A stretch of 14,197 nucleotides of DNA. Origin: Caldifarciminota bacterium. GTDB lineage: Bacteria > WOR-3 > Hydrothermia > UBA1063 > CAJXJZ01. This document shows, piece by piece, positions 7,182 to 13,191 of this stretch; positions within the stretch are counted from its first letter, which is position 1, and every line of letters begins with the position of its first letter. Location: the NCBI GenBank assembly GCA_027073945.1, contig JALTEL010000695.1, positions 1 to 14,197 on the forward strand. The letters are read 5' to 3'. Below the pieces are notes generated by a model. It was given only the letters and a program-made list of their open reading frames with translations. It did no database searches and was not told the DNA's origin. A program made the translations under genes and the position numbers.

Positions 7182-8861
7182 ATGAAGTGGAAATTCAGGG
7201 ACAGGCACTTTGGTATTGACGATTACACAGATATAACAAAACTTTCGGCTGCTCTGTTATCGGTAAAAAACATTGCACCATCGGAAGTATCCGGATTTAT
7301 GAATCCCGCACTTGGGAGTATGCCCTCGCCATTTTTGTTCAGAGATATGGAGAAGGCGGTGGATAGAATAGACAGGGCCATACATAACAACGAAAATGTT
7401 CTTATTCACGGAGATTATGATGTGGATGGTGTTACCTCTCTTTCACTTTTATACAGGAATCTGAGAAAAATGGGCATGAAGTCCGTTATTCCTTATATAC
7501 CGAACAGATTTGATGAGGGATACGGATTATCGATGCAGGCAATAGAAAAGGCAATCGCAAGTAATGTGTCTTTGATTATCACGGTTGACTGCGGTATAAG
7601 CGGTTTTACTGAGATTGAAGCTGCAAAATCGAATGGTATTGATGTTATTGTAACAGACCATCACGAGATTCCCGCCAGACTGCCTCCTGCTTATGCGATT
7701 CTTGACCCGGAACTGGGAGAGTATCCATCAAAGGAACTCGCAGGTGTGGGAGTTGCCTTTAAACTGCTTCAGGCTTTGTACGAGAAGAGGCGACTTGATA
7801 ACAAAAGCCTTTTATGGGACCTTGACCTTGTGGCACTCGGTACAATATCGGATGTTGTCCCTCTTGTCGGTGAAAATAGAATAATCGTCAGAAACGGTCT
7901 TTTATTGCTGAGGGATTCGCAAAAGGCCGGTATACGGGCACTTAAACAGATAGCAGGTGTCAACGGAAGTGTCAATACGTATCATGTAGGGTTTATCCTT
8001 GCCCCGAGGCTGAATGCTGCAGGAAGGATACAGGATGCGCATAGAGCTTTTGACCTTCTTATAACAAAAGATGGGAAAAAGGCCAGAGAATATGCCGTTT
8101 CTTTGAATAACCTGAATTTATGGCGACAGAAAATTGAAAGAGATATAACCGAACAGGCAAACAATATGGCGAAGGGGTTTTCCGATGATGAGCTTATCTA
8201 TGTTATGTTTGATAAAACATGGCATGAAGGTGTCATAGGCATAGTTGCATCAAGGATTGCAGGTAGGTTTTACAGACCCGCTATTCTACTGACAGAAAAG
8301 GGTGATGGGGTGATAAAGGGCTCTGCAAGAAGTATTCCGGGATTCAGCATTTACGAGGCAATTGAATCACAATCGCATTTATTGTTAAGCTTCGGTGGGC
8401 ACAAATATGCAGCTGGATTATCCCTTATGAAAAAGAATCTTCAGGCTTTCAGAAAGGGTATAAATGAATATGCGACAAAGAAGCTATCCGGTGCTCTGCC
8501 AGAGCCTGAAGTTTTTGTGGATGTGGATGCTACGGGATTTGAGATAACTGAGCGATTTTTTGAGGAATTTGAAAAATTCAGGCCGTTCGGCAATGGGAAT
8601 CCTTCTCCTGTCTTTTTATTCAGAGGTGCTCTGGTGAAGGGCATGCCAAGGAATATTGGGGCCAGGGGAGTCAAATTAAATATTGATTTTGGTTATAGGA
8701 TTTTCAGTGCATTGTATTTCCCGGATGACCCTTCCGGCATAAGTTTGCTAAAGCACAACAGGAAAATTGATGTACTGTTCAATCTGAAGATAGATAAATA
8801 TCTTGAGAGATATGTACTTCAAATTATTGATTTCAAAGTAGTTGCGCCTTCAAAAGTATGA
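7182..8861 (+). CDS. recJ: Single-stranded-DNA-specific 5'-3' exonuclease RecJ
   Basis: DHH-superfamily nuclease that resects 5' ends of single-stranded DNA in recombination and mismatch/base repair, using Mn2+/Mg2+. All motifs are intact: LIHGDYDVDG (74-83; D78, D80, D82), VDCGI (135-139), TDHHE (158-162, the DHH triad), TISDVVPL (221-228), and in the DHHA1 domain KGSARSIPG (379-387) and SFGGHKYAAGLSL (403-415). The OB-fold DNA-binding domain occupies about 440-559. At 559 residues it is normal for bacterial RecJ. It stands alone on the plus strand, divergent from the HypE-like gene and convergent with the barrel gene at 8914. No ribosome site precedes ATG 7182. The -10-like TAAACT 6 nt upstream suggests a leaderless message. 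Confidence 0.97.
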   Translation: MKWKFRDRHFGIDDYTDITKLSAALLSVKNIAPSEVSGFMNPALGSMPSPFLFRDMEKAVDRIDRAIHNNENVLIHGDYDVDGVTSLSLLYRNLRKMGMKSVIPYIPNRFDEGYGLSMQAIEKAIASNVSLIITVDCGISGFTEIEAAKSNGIDVIVTDHHEIPARLPPAYAILDPELGEYPSKELAGVGVAFKLLQALYEKRRLDNKSLLWDLDLVALGTISDVVPLVGENRIIVRNGLLLLRDSQKAGIRALKQIAGVNGSVNTYHVGFILAPRLNAAGRIQDAHRAFDLLITKDGKKAREYAVSLNNLNLWRQKIERDITEQANNMAKGFSDDELIYVMFDKTWHEGVIGIVASRIAGRFYRPAILLTEKGDGVIKGSARSIPGFSIYEAIESQSHLLLSFGGHKYAAGLSLMKKNLQAFRKGINEYATKKLSGALPEPEVFVDVDATGFEITERFFEEFEKFRPFGNGNPSPVFLFRGALVKGMPRNIGARGVKLNIDFGYRIFSALYFPDDPSGISLLKHNRKIDVLFNLKIDKYLERYVLQIIDFKVVAPSKV

Positions 8862-8870
8862 GCTTGAAAG

Positions 8871-8888
8871 CCTGTAAATATTTACAGG
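8871..8888. terminator. Perfect inverted repeat between convergent genes, possible transcription end
   Basis: CCTGTAAAT/ATTTACAGG is an 18 bp perfect palindrome, able to form a 7 bp stem with a 4 nt loop. It begins 10 bp after the recJ stop and lies 26 bp from the end of the convergent barrel gene. A run of six T (8904-8909) is 15 nt past the stem, too far for a classic intrinsic terminator. A bidirectional end or RNA-processing hairpin is the best guess. A protein-binding dyad is the alternative. Confidence 0.4.
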
Positions 8889-8913
8889 AGCGGATTATCA
8901 GTATTTTTTGTTA

Positions 8914-9678
8914 TTAAAAATAGCTTGCGGAAACGGTGTAGGTTGAACCCAGTTGATTGTGAGATTTTACAAGAAAATCAATACCAAATCTGCCGGTTTT
9001 TAAGTCAATTCCTCCGGAAATTATGGATTTTGAGAGTCCCATATTAACGGAAAACCCTTTTGTAAACCAGACTTCATAGCCTATGCGAGCATCGTGGTAG
9101 TTTCCCATGCGTTCAAAGCCAATTGTAAACAAAACATTTTCTGGATAGGTAATATCTGCGGCAAATGCCAGTCTGCTGGGGCTGCTGCCGTCCTTGTTTA
9201 CAAGGTTCAAGTCAGGCCTTGCTATATTTTGATATGATGCGTAGATACCAAAGTAATGATTGTGCAGTGAAAGGGATAGGTCGGCACTCGGTTCGGTCAC
9301 AGAAGAAAGTCCGTTTGCGGAGATATTGATTGCTCTCAATCCGGCCGTGAGACCTATGCCTTTATACTTTTTACCGATATATAAAATGGAGGTATTTTCA
9401 TGATAGACATTACGTACACCTTCGGTTTTAATGCCGAAGTTTACTGTAAAGTGCTTAAATTGATAATAAGTCGAGAGTTTTGAGTCATAAGTACCTGCAA
9501 CCGAGTATATCCTGGAAAAGGTAAGCGTGGCTGCATAGGGTAAGTCCGCATACAGGGATACAGCAGGTATATCCCAGATAACAGCAGCGTAAGAGCTTTT
9601 TGCAGAAAGTGGAATTTTCGTTGATGTAGGAGATACCGGCATATAAGAAAAAAGAACCACAAGCAAGATCTGCATCAT
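8914..9678 (-). CDS. PorV/PorQ-like outer-membrane beta-barrel protein
   Basis: A 254-residue exported protein. It opens MMQILLVVLFSYMPVSP, a short hydrophobic export signal that lacks the usual basic residue. Alternating-residue strands run throughout, and it ends with NQLGSTYTVSASYF. This closely follows the closing pattern of PorV/PorQ/UPF0164-type barrels (HxxLGxTHxxSxxxxF), including the terminal Phe needed for outer-membrane assembly. PorV-type barrels shuttle or anchor type IX secretion substrates in Bacteroidetes and relatives. A propeller protein with a type IX-like sorting domain is encoded at 446-3004, but a direct link is inference. It is a single-gene unit. Two ATGs (9678 and 9675) sit at the start; the promoter geometry favours the first. 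There is no convincing Shine-Dalgarno sequence, in keeping with a leaderless message. Confidence 0.75.
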   Translation of the reverse strand: MMQILLVVLFSYMPVSPTSTKIPLSAKSSYAAVIWDIPAVSLYADLPYAATLTFSRIYSVAGTYDSKLSTYYQFKHFTVNFGIKTEGVRNVYHENTSILYIGKKYKGIGLTAGLRAINISANGLSSVTEPSADLSLSLHNHYFGIYASYQNIARPDLNLVNKDGSSPSRLAFAADITYPENVLFTIGFERMGNYHDARIGYEVWFTKGFSVNMGLSKSIISGGIDLKTGRFGIDFLVKSHNQLGSTYTVSASYF

Positions 9679-9684
9679 TCTTAA

Positions 9685-9713
9685 ATTTTAAAACAATTCT
9701 GACAATTGTTCAA
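9685..9713 (-). promoter_or_regulatory. Predicted promoter of the PorV/PorQ-like gene, leaderless geometry
   Basis: On the minus strand, TTGAAC (9713-9708, 4/6 match), a 17 bp spacer, TAAAAT (9690-9685, 5/6 match), then TTAAGA and ATG at 9678. The six-base gap is the same as at recJ and at the HypE-like gene. The spacer contains the 9692-9710 palindrome. An isolated TATAAT further upstream (9726-9721) lacks a -35 and is less likely. Confidence 0.55.
9692..9710. promoter_or_regulatory. Palindromic candidate operator in promoter spacer
   Basis: AACAATT-CTGAC-AATTGTT has perfect 7 bp arms around a 5 bp centre. It fills almost the whole spacer and overlaps part of the -35 of the minus-strand promoter at 9685-9713. 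A dimeric helix-turn-helix repressor bound here would block RNA polymerase. No regulator gene is adjacent, so the cognate protein is unknown. In a longer transcript started upstream it could also form a weak hairpin. Confidence 0.5.
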
Positions 9714-9770
9714 GTTTTGCATTATATCCCTGTGGTAATGTTTTTATTTTGTTGTTTAAGTGGAAAGTTA

Positions 9771-9798
9771 TGAACAAACGTGTGTAAGGGTTTATAAT
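9771..9798 (+). promoter_or_regulatory. Predicted promoter of the epimerase-AOR run, near-leaderless geometry
   Basis: TGAACA (9771-9776, 4/6 match to TTGACA), a 16 bp spacer and a perfect TATAAT (9793-9798). Seven bases separate it from ATG 9806. It is only 1 bp from ATG 9800, so a transcript from this box would not contain that first ATG. Confidence 0.5.
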
Positions 9799-9805
9799 TA
9801 TGAAC

Positions 9806-10780
9806 ATGCGTATTCTTATTGCAGGTGGTGCGGGATTTATAGGCTCTAATCTTTCAAAATCGCTTGTCGAAGATAGTCACTATGTAATCTGTATTGATGA
9901 CCTTTCAAGAGGACGTATTGAGAACATTAAACCTATAATGGACAGGGAAAATTTTGAATTTATAAAAGAGGATTTGTTATCCTGCAATTTGACTGAATTG
10001 AATAAAAATCCGGACATTGTTGTGAATCTTGTAGCCTCTAAGATTCCAAGATATACAAGTGCAATAAAAACACTTGAGTTGAATGTTGATGTTAACAGAA
10101 AATTGCTTGATTATGCAAAGCAAGCAAAGGCAAGATATATTCTCGTTTCCACTTCGGATGTCTATGGCAAGAGTGAGGAATTTCCATTAAAGGAGACCGG
10201 GAATTCTGTTCTGGGTCCCTCATTTTCAAGAAGATGGGCTTATGCTGTTTCTAAATTATACAATGAGCATCTTTCAATTGCCTACAGTGACGAATACGGT
10301 ATTGAGGTTGTAATACTGAGATATTTTGGTGTTTACGGGCCGTTTATGCACTTGAACTGGTGGGGCGGACCTGTTGGTGTTTTTATAAAATCCATATATA
10401 ATAATGAACTCGTAGAGATACATGGAGATGGCAGGCAAAAAAGGAGCTTTGTATACATAAGCGATGTTGTAAGAGGGACAAAAATGGCTATGTTCTCGGA
10501 GAACGTAGTATCCGGCGATATCTTTAACATTGGCACGGATGAGGAAATTTCCATTATTGACCTCGCTCACAAGATTGCAGTGCTTTTGAACGCTCCGGAA
10601 TTGAAGTTGAAGTTCGTACCTTATGAAAATTTCACAAAAAACTATGAGGATGTCAGAAGAAGAGTCGGGTCAACGGAGAAATCTCTGAAAAAGCTTGGTT
10701 TTTCTTCTGAAGTTACAATTGAAGAAGGGCTTTTAAAAACCATACAATGGTACAGGGAGGCAAAGTTAAAATGGAACTGA
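9806..10780 (+). CDS. NAD-dependent nucleotide-sugar epimerase/dehydratase (extended SDR)
   Basis: Cytoplasmic extended short-chain dehydrogenase/reductase acting on nucleotide sugars for surface polysaccharide synthesis. It has the GGAGFIG NAD loop (7-13), CIDDLSRG (29-36, the acidic pair that selects NAD), STSDVYG (115-121) with the catalytic Ser/Thr, and YAVSK (146-150) with catalytic Tyr and Lys. Later conserved segments are RYFGVYGP, RSFVYISDVV and FNIGTDEEISI. The length of 324 residues is normal. The closest families are UDP-glucose 4-epimerase and dTDP-glucose 4,6-dehydratase-like enzymes; the exact substrate cannot be read. Start: ATG 9806 gives MRILIAGGAGFIG, aligning with the usual family N-terminus. 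ATG 9800 would add Met-Asn and lies 1 bp from the TATAAT. First gene of the plus-strand run; its end overlaps the antiporter by 10 nt. Confidence 0.93.
   Translation: MRILIAGGAGFIGSNLSKSLVEDSHYVICIDDLSRGRIENIKPIMDRENFEFIKEDLLSCNLTELNKNPDIVVNLVASKIPRYTSAIKTLELNVDVNRKLLDYAKQAKARYILVSTSDVYGKSEEFPLKETGNSVLGPSFSRRWAYAVSKLYNEHLSIAYSDEYGIEVVILRYFGVYGPFMHLNWWGGPVGVFIKSIYNNELVEIHGDGRQKRSFVYISDVVRGTKMAMFSENVVSGDIFNIGTDEEISIIDLAHKIAVLLNAPELKLKFVPYENFTKNYEDVRRRVGSTEKSLKKLGFSSEVTIEEGLLKTIQWYREAKLKWN
10755..10760 (+). promoter_or_regulatory. Ribosome binding site fixing the antiporter start
   Basis: GGGAGG lies 10 nt before ATG 10771, inside the epimerase gene. It shows that the true start is 10771, not the in-frame ATG at 10747, which precedes this site and would add eight polar residues. 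Confidence 0.75.
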
Positions 10781-12015
10781 GTGGTTTATTCTTTATAGGT
10801 ATTGCAATTCTGGCCGGTTATGTTGGTGGGTATATTGCCAATAGACTTAAATTGCCAAGAGTGTCCGGATATATAGTTGTGGGTATGCTTTTGAGCCCTA
10901 CGTTGCTAAAAGTTTTTCCCTCGGGATTTGTTTCGAGCTCTCAACCCATAACTGATTTTGCACTTTCAATAGTGACTTACCTTATAGGTGGCAGTCTTGC
11001 TGTGAAAAGAATAAAGAGACTTGGGAAGACGATAAGCTGGATAACGCTTCTGGAAGCTGAAACGGCTTTCGTTCTGATGATAATAGTATTTACTTTTCTG
11101 CTTCCCGTATTTTTGCCGGGCAGGGGAAACACACTTACATTTTATCTTCCGTTTGCACTGCTGATGGGGGCTATGGCCTCTCCAACAGACCCTGTTGCCA
11201 GTATAGCCGTTATACATGAATACAGGGCAGACGGCCCTCTTACCACCACGCTTCTGGGAGTTGCTGCCGGAGATGATGCAACAGGCATTATGAATTTCAG
11301 TATTGCAACGAGTATTGCTGTTGTACTCACGGCAGGAAGTAAGCTGAACGTAAAAGGCCTTGTTTTTGTCCCTATTTATACAATACTGTCTTCAATTGTG
11401 CTCGGACTTGCAGTGGGGTATTTGATTTATATTTCAACGAAAAAGATATACAGAGAGGGGGCTGTTATTTCAATTGTCATAGGTTATCTCGTGCTTGCAT
11501 ACAGCGTTGCTGATTTTCTGAGAATAGACCCACTTCTCACTACTATGTCAGCGGGAGCAATGGTTGTAAATATGACCCATGACGATGATAAGATGTTCGG
11601 ACTTCTGGAGAAATATTATGAAGAGCTGATATTCATAGTATTTTTTGTTATAGGTTCCGCGCACCTTCAATTATCCGTCCTGAAAACAGCTCTTCTCATC
11701 ATTCTCGTTTTTGTGATTGTCAGGGCCCTTGGAAAATTTCTTGGAACTTACATTGGGGCGAAGATTTCGCATGCCCCTGATGTTATCAAAAAATACCTTG
11801 CATTCGGACTGTTCCCTCAGGGTGGTATAGTTGTTGGTCTTGCCCTGACTATCAGCAGGTTCCCACAGTTCCATAAATTCAGCCTTATTCTTGTTAATAT
11901 AATTTTAGGAACAACTGTTTTACATGAACTCCTCGGACCGATTGCTTCAAAAGTGGCAATAACAAAAAGCGGGGAGATTACAAAAAAACAACGAGAGGTA
12001 AAGCAAAATGACTAA
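10771..12015 (+). CDS. Cation:proton antiporter (Na+/H+ exchanger family, CPA superfamily)
   Basis: A 414-residue inner-membrane protein with about 11-13 hydrophobic helices, exchanging Na+ or K+ for protons. Family marks are the unwound-helix motif MASPTDPVASIAVI (135-148), the ion-site motif GDDATGIMNF (167-176; D168-D169), the late-helix Arg in RALGKFLG (318-325) and FPQGGIVVGLAL (348-359). The SPTDPVA helix is typical of NhaP-like CPA1 exchangers. An Asp-Asp pair at the ion site, rather than Asn-Asp, is the pattern tied to electrogenic CPA2 exchange; the assignment is open. The C-terminus is a short basic tail with no RCK domain. Its gene overlaps the next, a CBS-pair protein, by 8 nt, and that product is the likeliest regulator. 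Confidence 0.92.
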   Translation: MELSGLFFIGIAILAGYVGGYIANRLKLPRVSGYIVVGMLLSPTLLKVFPSGFVSSSQPITDFALSIVTYLIGGSLAVKRIKRLGKTISWITLLEAETAFVLMIIVFTFLLPVFLPGRGNTLTFYLPFALLMGAMASPTDPVASIAVIHEYRADGPLTTTLLGVAAGDDATGIMNFSIATSIAVVLTAGSKLNVKGLVFVPIYTILSSIVLGLAVGYLIYISTKKIYREGAVISIVIGYLVLAYSVADFLRIDPLLTTMSAGAMVVNMTHDDDKMFGLLEKYYEELIFIVFFVIGSAHLQLSVLKTALLIILVFVIVRALGKFLGTYIGAKISHAPDVIKKYLAFGLFPQGGIVVGLALTISRFPQFHKFSLILVNIILGTTVLHELLGPIASKVAITKSGEITKKQREVKQND

Positions 12016-12451
12016 AGTGAAAGATTTTATGAATGTATTGGGCGAAAATCCGCCAATAGTGAAGACAAACGACCCGATTTTTGATGTTGCACAATTTATA
12101 TGCAAGTTTAAATACGGGAGAAGTGTGTTTGTAGTTGATATGAATGACAAACTCGTTGGAGTACTGATGATTTCCACCCTTATCAAACATCTTTTAAAGA
12201 CCTTCGGGATAAGGGAGAACAGAATTCTTCCCGCAAGGTCTCTGATTCATATATTCTTCTCTTCCCAGGCCGAGGATGTGATGAAACGGGATGTGGTATT
12301 TGCCAAGGTTGATGATGATATTGACGATGTTATTGAGAAAATGGTATCTCGTGATATAAAAAAGGTGCCTGTGGTAGATGACGATATGAAAATTATGGGA
12401 TTTATAGATCTTATTGCAATACTTGACTATGCATTGAGGCATCAATTATAG
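12008..12451 (+). CDS. Stand-alone tandem CBS-domain protein
   Basis: A 147-residue soluble protein made of two CBS domains (a Bateman module). The first is about 5-60, with ending strand SVFVVDMNDKLVGVLMIS. The second is about 88-147, with DVMKRDVVFAKVDDDIDDVIEKM and KVPVVDDDMKIMGFIDLIAIL. CBS pairs bind AMP, ATP, SAM or other adenosyl ligands and act as energy or ionic-strength sensors for transporters and enzymes. The gene overlaps the antiporter end by 8 nt and has a GAGAGGT ribosome site 8 nt before ATG. Co-translation makes the antiporter the most likely partner (inference). The linker at about 60-85 is longer and more basic than usual (KTFGIRENRILPARS). The downstream AOR module is an alternative partner. 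Confidence 0.9.
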   Translation: MTKVKDFMNVLGENPPIVKTNDPIFDVAQFICKFKYGRSVFVVDMNDKLVGVLMISTLIKHLLKTFGIRENRILPARSLIHIFFSSQAEDVMKRDVVFAKVDDDIDDVIEKMVSRDIKKVPVVDDDMKIMGFIDLIAILDYALRHQL

Positions 12452-12459
12452 GAGGGTTT

Positions 12460-12918
12460 ATGGCAAAAGTTATATGGGTTAGTCTGGATAAATGTATAGG
12501 GTGCAGGCTTTGTGAAATGGCCTGTTCCGAGCATCATTTCGGAGAATTCTCAAGAATTTTATCTGGTATCAGTATAGAAAAGTTTGACCTTACTGGCAGA
12601 GATGTCCCTGTTGTCTGCCTTCAGTGTGAGAAAGCGCCATGTGAGGAAGTATGCCCTGTTACCGCAATTCAAAGGGATTCGGATACAGGGGATTTATTTA
12701 TCAACTACGACAACTGTATAGGTTGTAAAGCTTGTGTGCCTGTTTGTCCTGTAGGGGCAATGAATTTCAGTTCTGATAGAGGAATACCCGTTAAGTGTGA
12801 CGGCTGTCTGGGTGACCCGGAATGTGTTAAGATATGCCCCACAAATGCAATTGAATACATTGAAGAAGAAAAATTGATACAGCGGAAAAGGATATCCCTG
12901 ATGAAAACAGGGTTATGA
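12460..12918 (+). CDS. Four-cluster ferredoxin-like electron transfer subunit (AorA/HycB-like)
   Basis: A 152-residue cytoplasmic iron-sulfur protein with exactly 16 Cys, enough for four [4Fe-4S] clusters: C12/15/18/22, C53/56/61/65, C86/89/92/96 and C113/116/122/126. The order CIGCRLCEMAC, CLQCEKAPCEEVC, CIGCKACVPVC, CDGCLGDPEC is that of the HycB/HydN/DmsB-type subunit. There is no signal or Tat peptide. In Aromatoleum aromaticum, AorA of this kind is the electron-wire partner of tungsten AOR; archaeal WOR5 has a similar partner. The AOR gene follows here with one MoaD-like gene between, so it probably carries electrons from the AOR active site to a soluble acceptor. GGAGGG lies just before ATG and overlaps the CBS stop codon. 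It ends in an ATGA overlap with the next gene. Confidence 0.94.
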   Translation: MAKVIWVSLDKCIGCRLCEMACSEHHFGEFSRILSGISIEKFDLTGRDVPVVCLQCEKAPCEEVCPVTAIQRDSDTGDLFINYDNCIGCKACVPVCPVGAMNFSSDRGIPVKCDGCLGDPECVKICPTNAIEYIEEEKLIQRKRISLMKTGL

Positions 12919-13190
12919 AGGTTACGGTCAAATTCTATGCATCGTTGAGAGAGGAGCTTGGCATCCCCTCTGTTGCCGTGGATGCAGAAAATGCAGATGA
13001 GGCAATCAAGATACTTTTGAATAAGTTCGGAGATAAATTTAAAAACAAAATCTTTGACAGCAGCGGGAAAATCAAAGCGTATTATATTTTTCTGCTCAAT
13101 GGTTTTGTTGTTGATAAACACAATCTTATGAAAACAAAATTAAAAGAGGGAGATATATTTCACATATTTCCCCCTATTGCAGGAGGTTGA
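12915..13190 (+). CDS. MoaD/ThiS-family sulfur carrier protein (AorD-like)
   Basis: A 91-residue ubiquitin-fold protein. It opens MKVTVKFYASLREELG, typical of MoaD, and ends IFPPIAGG. The C-terminal Gly-Gly is adenylated and thiocarboxylated so that it can donate sulfur to the dithiolene of molybdopterin. MoaD is normally ~80 residues; the short extra stretch IFDSSGKIKAYY around 50-62 is typical of MoaD relatives next to AOR genes. It starts within the stop codon of the ferredoxin gene (ATGA, 12915-12918) and has only a weak ribosome site, so translation is probably coupled. No moaE or other pterin gene lies in the window. A role dedicated to the adjacent AOR cofactor is likely but inferred. 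Confidence 0.92.
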   Translation: MKVTVKFYASLREELGIPSVAVDAENADEAIKILLNKFGDKFKNKIFDSSGKIKAYYIFLLNGFVVDKHNLMKTKLKEGDIFHIFPPIAGG

Positions 13191-13191
13191 T

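Noticed and set aside
9721..9726. Minus-strand TATAAT as the barrel-gene promoter
   Set aside because: There is no -35-like hexamer at 15-19 bp, whereas the TTGAAC-17-TAAAAT pair closer to the gene fits better.
9800..9805. ATG 9800 as epimerase start
   Set aside because: It lies 1 bp after the TATAAT, so the predicted transcript excludes it. Family N-termini begin at the MRILIAGG position. Only weak AAGGG lies upstream, so it is not fully excluded.
10747..10770. Earlier ATG for the antiporter
   Set aside because: It precedes the GGGAGG ribosome site and adds polar residues (MVQGGKVK) before the first membrane helix; ATG 10771 has proper spacing.
12705..13121. Open frame of 138 codons antisense to the ferredoxin and MoaD-like genes
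   Set aside because: Both plus-strand genes have full family motifs; this frame is their reverse shadow.
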